Shown here: positions 61,641 to 64,000 of the stretch, in pieces
Numbering within the stretch: the first letter of the stretch is position 1
Layout of the letters: the number at the start of each line of letters is the position of its first letter
Assembly (NCBI RefSeq): GCF_023115425.1
Contig: NZ_CP096032.1
Coordinates: 1,488,001 to 1,552,000, forward strand
From: Synechococcus sp. A10-1-5-1
GTDB lineage: Bacteria; Cyanobacteriota; Cyanobacteriia; PCC-6307; Cyanobiaceae
Reading direction: 5' to 3'
Length of the DNA: 64,000 nt
The notes under the pieces: generated by a model
Database searches by the model: none
Told to the model about the DNA's origin: nothing
The model's input: only the letters and a program-made list of their open reading frames with translations
Translations under genes and position numbers: made by a program

Positions 61641-61823
61641 ATGGCTGATTCCCTGCCGATCCTGCCCGGCTCCACCGTGGTGGTGCGTGATGGGCGCTCC
61701 ATCTACAACGGCTATCAGGGCTTTGTGCAGCGCATCAGCGGTAGCAACGCTGCTGTGCTGTTTGAAGGCGGTAACTGGGACAAGCTCGTCACCATGCCCC
61801 TCAAGATCCTCGAGCAAGCCTGA
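61641..61823 (+). CDS. ndhS: NAD(P)H dehydrogenase-like complex subunit NdhS
   Basis: Small SH3-like subunit of the photosynthetic NDH-1 complex near the ferredoxin-binding site. The 60 residues contain the family core AAVLFEGGNWDKLVT and an N-terminal ILPGSTVVVRD. It is slightly shorter than the Synechocystis form. The 3' end overlaps the convergent rnc by 23 bases. Confidence 0.85.
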   Translation: MADSLPILPGSTVVVRDGRSIYNGYQGFVQRISGSNAAVLFEGGNWDKLVTMPLKILEQA

Positions 61824-62511
61824 GGCTGGCCAGTGCAGCGCGGGCTGCCTCCTGTTCGGCCTGCCGGCGGGACCTGCCCCAGCCATCGCCCAGGGTCTTC
61901 TCTTCCAGGTTCACTCGGCAGTGGAAGCGCCGTGGATCGGCGTGGATCTGACTGATCTCTTGGCAGCGGTAATCCGGCAGGCCGCGTTTTTGGCCCTGGC
62001 TCCATTCCTGCAGCGCTGATTTCCAGTTGTGCAGGTGGGGATCGGCTTCAAAATCCTTTGCGGTTCTTTGCCAGTGGGGGGTCAGCCAAAGCAGCACCGG
62101 CCTGAGGTCGCCCCAGATGCGATAGAGCGCCCCGATGCAGGCTTCACATGCTTCGGCCCTCAGAGTGGCCTGGGCACTGGCATCTCCTGCTGCCGTTGGA
62201 CCCATGCGTAAGACGGCGTCGATCCCCACCGCCTGGCCGAGTTCTGCAAGCCAGCGGTCGCTGACCAGTTGGGCCCGCAAAGCAGAGCTCTGCCCAACGC
62301 TCAAGTTGGGGTAGTGCTGCTCGAGGAATTCCGAGGCCGCCAGCCGCAGCACGGCGTCCCCAAGAAATTCCAGTTTTTCGTGGTTGACGCTGAGCCCGGC
62401 GGAGGTGTGGGTGAGGGCCTCATCCAGTCGCTTGAGGTCCATGCCGGCCTGGGGGGTGAGCCCCAGACCTTCAAGGAACTGCAGCAATTGGGCGTGGCGT
62501 TCAGCGTTCAT
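61801..62511 (-). CDS. rnc: Ribonuclease III
   Basis: Cuts double-stranded RNA, including rRNA precursors. The 236-residue protein shows the signature HEKLEFLGDAVLRLAASEFL with the metal-binding Glu and Asp, EACEACIGALY, and a C-terminal double-stranded RNA-binding domain (CRVNLEEKTLGDGWGRSRRQ, then AEQEAARAAL). The start ATG is only 6 bases past the predicted 3' end of rnpB, so the leader must come from the same transcript or begin inside rnpB. Confidence 0.93.
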   Translation of the reverse strand: MNAERHAQLLQFLEGLGLTPQAGMDLKRLDEALTHTSAGLSVNHEKLEFLGDAVLRLAASEFLEQHYPNLSVGQSSALRAQLVSDRWLAELGQAVGIDAVLRMGPTAAGDASAQATLRAEACEACIGALYRIWGDLRPVLLWLTPHWQRTAKDFEADPHLHNWKSALQEWSQGQKRGLPDYRCQEISQIHADPRRFHCRVNLEEKTLGDGWGRSRRQAEQEAARAALASLRLARGS

Positions 62512-62517
62512 TGGGGT

Positions 62518-62911
62518 GAAAGCAGGACGTAAGCCGGGTTCTGTTCTCCTCTCCGAAGAAAGGGGGCGATCATCTGTCTGGGACCACCGTTACCGGTGGC
62601 CTCAAGCGGCGCAAGAAAAGCGGAACGGGTGTCATGGCCAACCCTTGTTCCTAGGCCTTGCTCCCAGCCGGGGTTTACCGAGCCAGCACCTCTCGATGCT
62701 GCTGGTGCGCTCTTACCGCACCTTTGCACCCTTGCCTGATCCCCGAGGGGCCATCGGCGGTGTGTTTCTGTGGCACTCTCCTCACGGTCACCCGCACTGG
62801 GCGTTACCCAGCAAGCCTGGCCATTGGGGAGCCCGGACTTTCCTCAACCGGTCCGTTCCACCAGCCCGAGGGCTTGGGCGTCTCCCGGTCGCGATCACCT
62901 CGCCTGCTTTC
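62518..62911 (-). ncRNA. rnpB: RNase P RNA
   Basis: Catalytic RNA that matures tRNA 5' ends, about 394 nt. Terminal sequences GAAAGCAGG (62911-62903) and CCTGCTTTC (62526-62518) pair to form P1. The highly conserved GAGGAAAGTCCGGGCTCCC block (62826-62845 region) lies near the 5' part, and ACAGAACCCGGCTT (62544-62531) near the 3' end, as in bacterial type A RNAs. The ends are inferred from the P1 pairing. The gene reads into rnc. Confidence 0.93.
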
Positions 62912-62918
62912 AAACCCC

Positions 62919-62924
62919 ATAATG
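62919..62924 (-). promoter_or_regulatory. Candidate -10 element of rnpB
   Basis: CATTAT on the minus strand lies seven bases before the inferred RNase P RNA 5' end at 62911. A -35 element at the usual distance would lie inside the tRNA-Arg gene. Based on spacing and motif only. Confidence 0.4.
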
Positions 62925-62933
62925 GCGACCTGG

Positions 62934-63007
<74 letters not shown>

Positions 63008-63099
63008 TCTTCGATGCGCTCAGGGGTAGTCACCGCTACCGGTAGTGGCGTGCTGGACGTTGCCACTGCCGCTAGCGTGTAGGCAATCGCCACATCGCC

Positions 63100-63414
63100 A
63101 TGGCACAGCTGCATGATCTCAGGCTGCGGCTACTGGTGCAACAGGAGAGCGAGCGGATCGTCAACAGCCTTCCCGACGGCCTAGACCTCTCTGTGATCCA
63201 GGCCCGCTGCCTCTGCTGGTTGGCCCTGTTGGCTGAGGCCCACGAGGACAGCGCCAACGAGGCGGTCCATGAAGGCGACACCGATCAGGCCATGGCCTGG
63301 TTCGCCGATTCGATGCGCCTGCGCGATGTGATCCAGGTGGTCAGCTCGATTGAGATTCCGATTCCCGGAGCCACGGAAGACACCAGCGAGCCCGGCGATT
63401 CTCTGGCGGCCTAA
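63100..63414 (+). CDS. Hypothetical protein, 104 residues
   Basis: Soluble, acidic, mainly helical (HDLRLRLLVQQESERIVNSL, ARCLCWLALLAEAHEDSANE), with no signal peptide or known motif. It lies 92 bases after tRNA-Arg and 55 before the next gene in the same direction. I do not recognise it beyond a feeling that it is shared by picocyanobacteria. Confidence 0.7.
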   Translation: MAQLHDLRLRLLVQQESERIVNSLPDGLDLSVIQARCLCWLALLAEAHEDSANEAVHEGDTDQAMAWFADSMRLRDVIQVVSSIEIPIPGATEDTSEPGDSLAA

Positions 63415-63469
63415 GCCAACAAATTCAGATTCCCTTTATTTCTGAGTCAACCTGGTGTCATGATGTGAT

Positions 63470-63952
63470 TTGACCAACGAAGGGACCGCGGTGCCGGAAG
63501 AGCCCTGCCAATGCCCTGACTGTCAGCGGTTCTACCGGGAACACGACCGGTTGATTCGGGAGAATCCCACGCTGCGTCAGCAACAGGAGCTCAGCTGGGC
63601 TGCTCTGCAGTCATTCCGCACCCTGGCTGGTCGGGTCCTTGAGGATCTCCAGAAATCCACTCCTGACTCCGACGCCCAGTCCACCCCTGCCGCGGCCGCT
63701 GCTGGCGCCGCTCCCCAGGAAGCTTCGGCCCACGATGCGCTCCAGCAGGCCGTTAACGATCTCGAGAACATCAACGCCCACCTCTTCTCCATCGAGGCCC
63801 TCATGGAGCGGATTTTTGATGTGCGCGTTCCTGAGCCTGTGGAACACAAGTTCCGTGAGATTGCCGGCGAGCTCGCTCCCGATCCGCTCAATGCCGATCG
63901 CCTGCGTCTGAACCGCTTGTTGCACCAAACCCCCGATCTTCCCGATCGCTGA
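63470..63952 (+). CDS. Hypothetical protein with CxCPDC motif, 160 residues
   Basis: The N-terminus has CQCPDCQRFYREHD, a possible metal-binding cysteine cluster. A helical region, an Ala/Pro-rich low-complexity linker (about 65-90) and a second helical region (ALQQAVNDLENINAHLFSIE) follow. The start is TTG 63470 or GTG 63491. Function unknown. It ends 48 bases before the window edge; nothing is seen in that remainder. Confidence 0.68.
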   Translation: MTNEGTAVPEEPCQCPDCQRFYREHDRLIRENPTLRQQQELSWAALQSFRTLAGRVLEDLQKSTPDSDAQSTPAAAAAGAAPQEASAHDALQQAVNDLENINAHLFSIEALMERIFDVRVPEPVEHKFREIAGELAPDPLNADRLRLNRLLHQTPDLPDR

Positions 63953-64000
63953 TCAGCCTGGCGATCATTCCCTCCTCATCGGCGGCGATCTGAAGCCATT

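Noticed and set aside
63025-63055. Near-palindrome after tRNA-Arg (CCGCTACC/GGTAGTGG)
   Set aside because: It has one mismatch, no loop and no T-run; too weak to call a terminator or operator.

Overview
The window is a compact, GC-rich cyanobacterial chromosome segment. Photosystem genes (psbZ, psaC), ndhS, a four-ACT aspartate kinase, the cobalamin gene cobH, a cyanobacterial-type RNase P RNA and the gene orders gyrB-SH3-crcB-crcB, psbZ-ribH and fabF-acpP/psaC-glmS all point to a picocyanobacterium (Synechococcus/Cyanobium lineage). The moderately high GC content and the ergothioneine and fluoride-channel genes would fit a subcluster 5.2/5.3-like Synechococcus. That placement is inference from gene content, not from any search.

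Layout. Positions 1-2985 (minus strand) are the edge of a surface-glycan island: a legionaminic-type 4,6-dehydratase cut by the window edge, an SDR oxidoreductase, a CMP-nonulosonate synthetase and a Gfo/Idh/MocA dehydrogenase. This block is visibly AT-richer than the core, and it meets the core at the 3' end of lysC. From 2987 to 10 kb lie lysC, holA, an unusual Phd/YefM-PIN fusion gene, cobH and mutS. From 10 to 18.4 kb come psbZ, ribH, a GNAT gene, a tightly overlapped dTDP-rhamnose operon (rfbACDB), secA and cysE. tRNA-Gly, a GntR regulator, a dienelactone hydrolase, infC, miaA and gyrB with its small followers fill 18.4-25.7 kb. Then come mgtE, a group 2 sigma factor, an ABC flippase-like exporter coupled to mutY, a PfkB kinase, tsaE and ahcY.

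The segment 34.3-41.2 kb holds ssb, mreBCD with a coupled sugar-binding lipoprotein, an OmpR-type response regulator and lysS. The segment 41.2-44.9 kb is a five-gene minus-strand operon for ergothioneine (egtB, egtD) with three little-characterised partners. From 44.9 to 53.5 kb follow cysK, a membrane-anchored degenerate kinase, smpB, ruvB and its coupled followers, and TPP-riboswitch-controlled thiC. From 53.5 kb to the end are tkt, fabF, acpP, psaC, glmS, manC, rimM, ndhS, rnc directly downstream of rnpB, tRNA-Arg and two unknown small proteins.

The genome is very tightly packed. Many same-strand neighbours share ATGA, GTGA or TGATG junctions, and several convergent pairs share a four-base stop overlap. 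Surface-sugar genes recur (legionaminate-type enzymes, rfbACDB, glmS, manC, the ABC flippase), so supply of nucleotide sugars for cell-surface glycans is a theme. No CRISPR array, insertion sequence, integrase or prophage gene was seen. The most unusual item is the single-chain Phd/YefM-PIN protein at 5811-6515, which has a TGTACA-centred palindrome in its promoter region.
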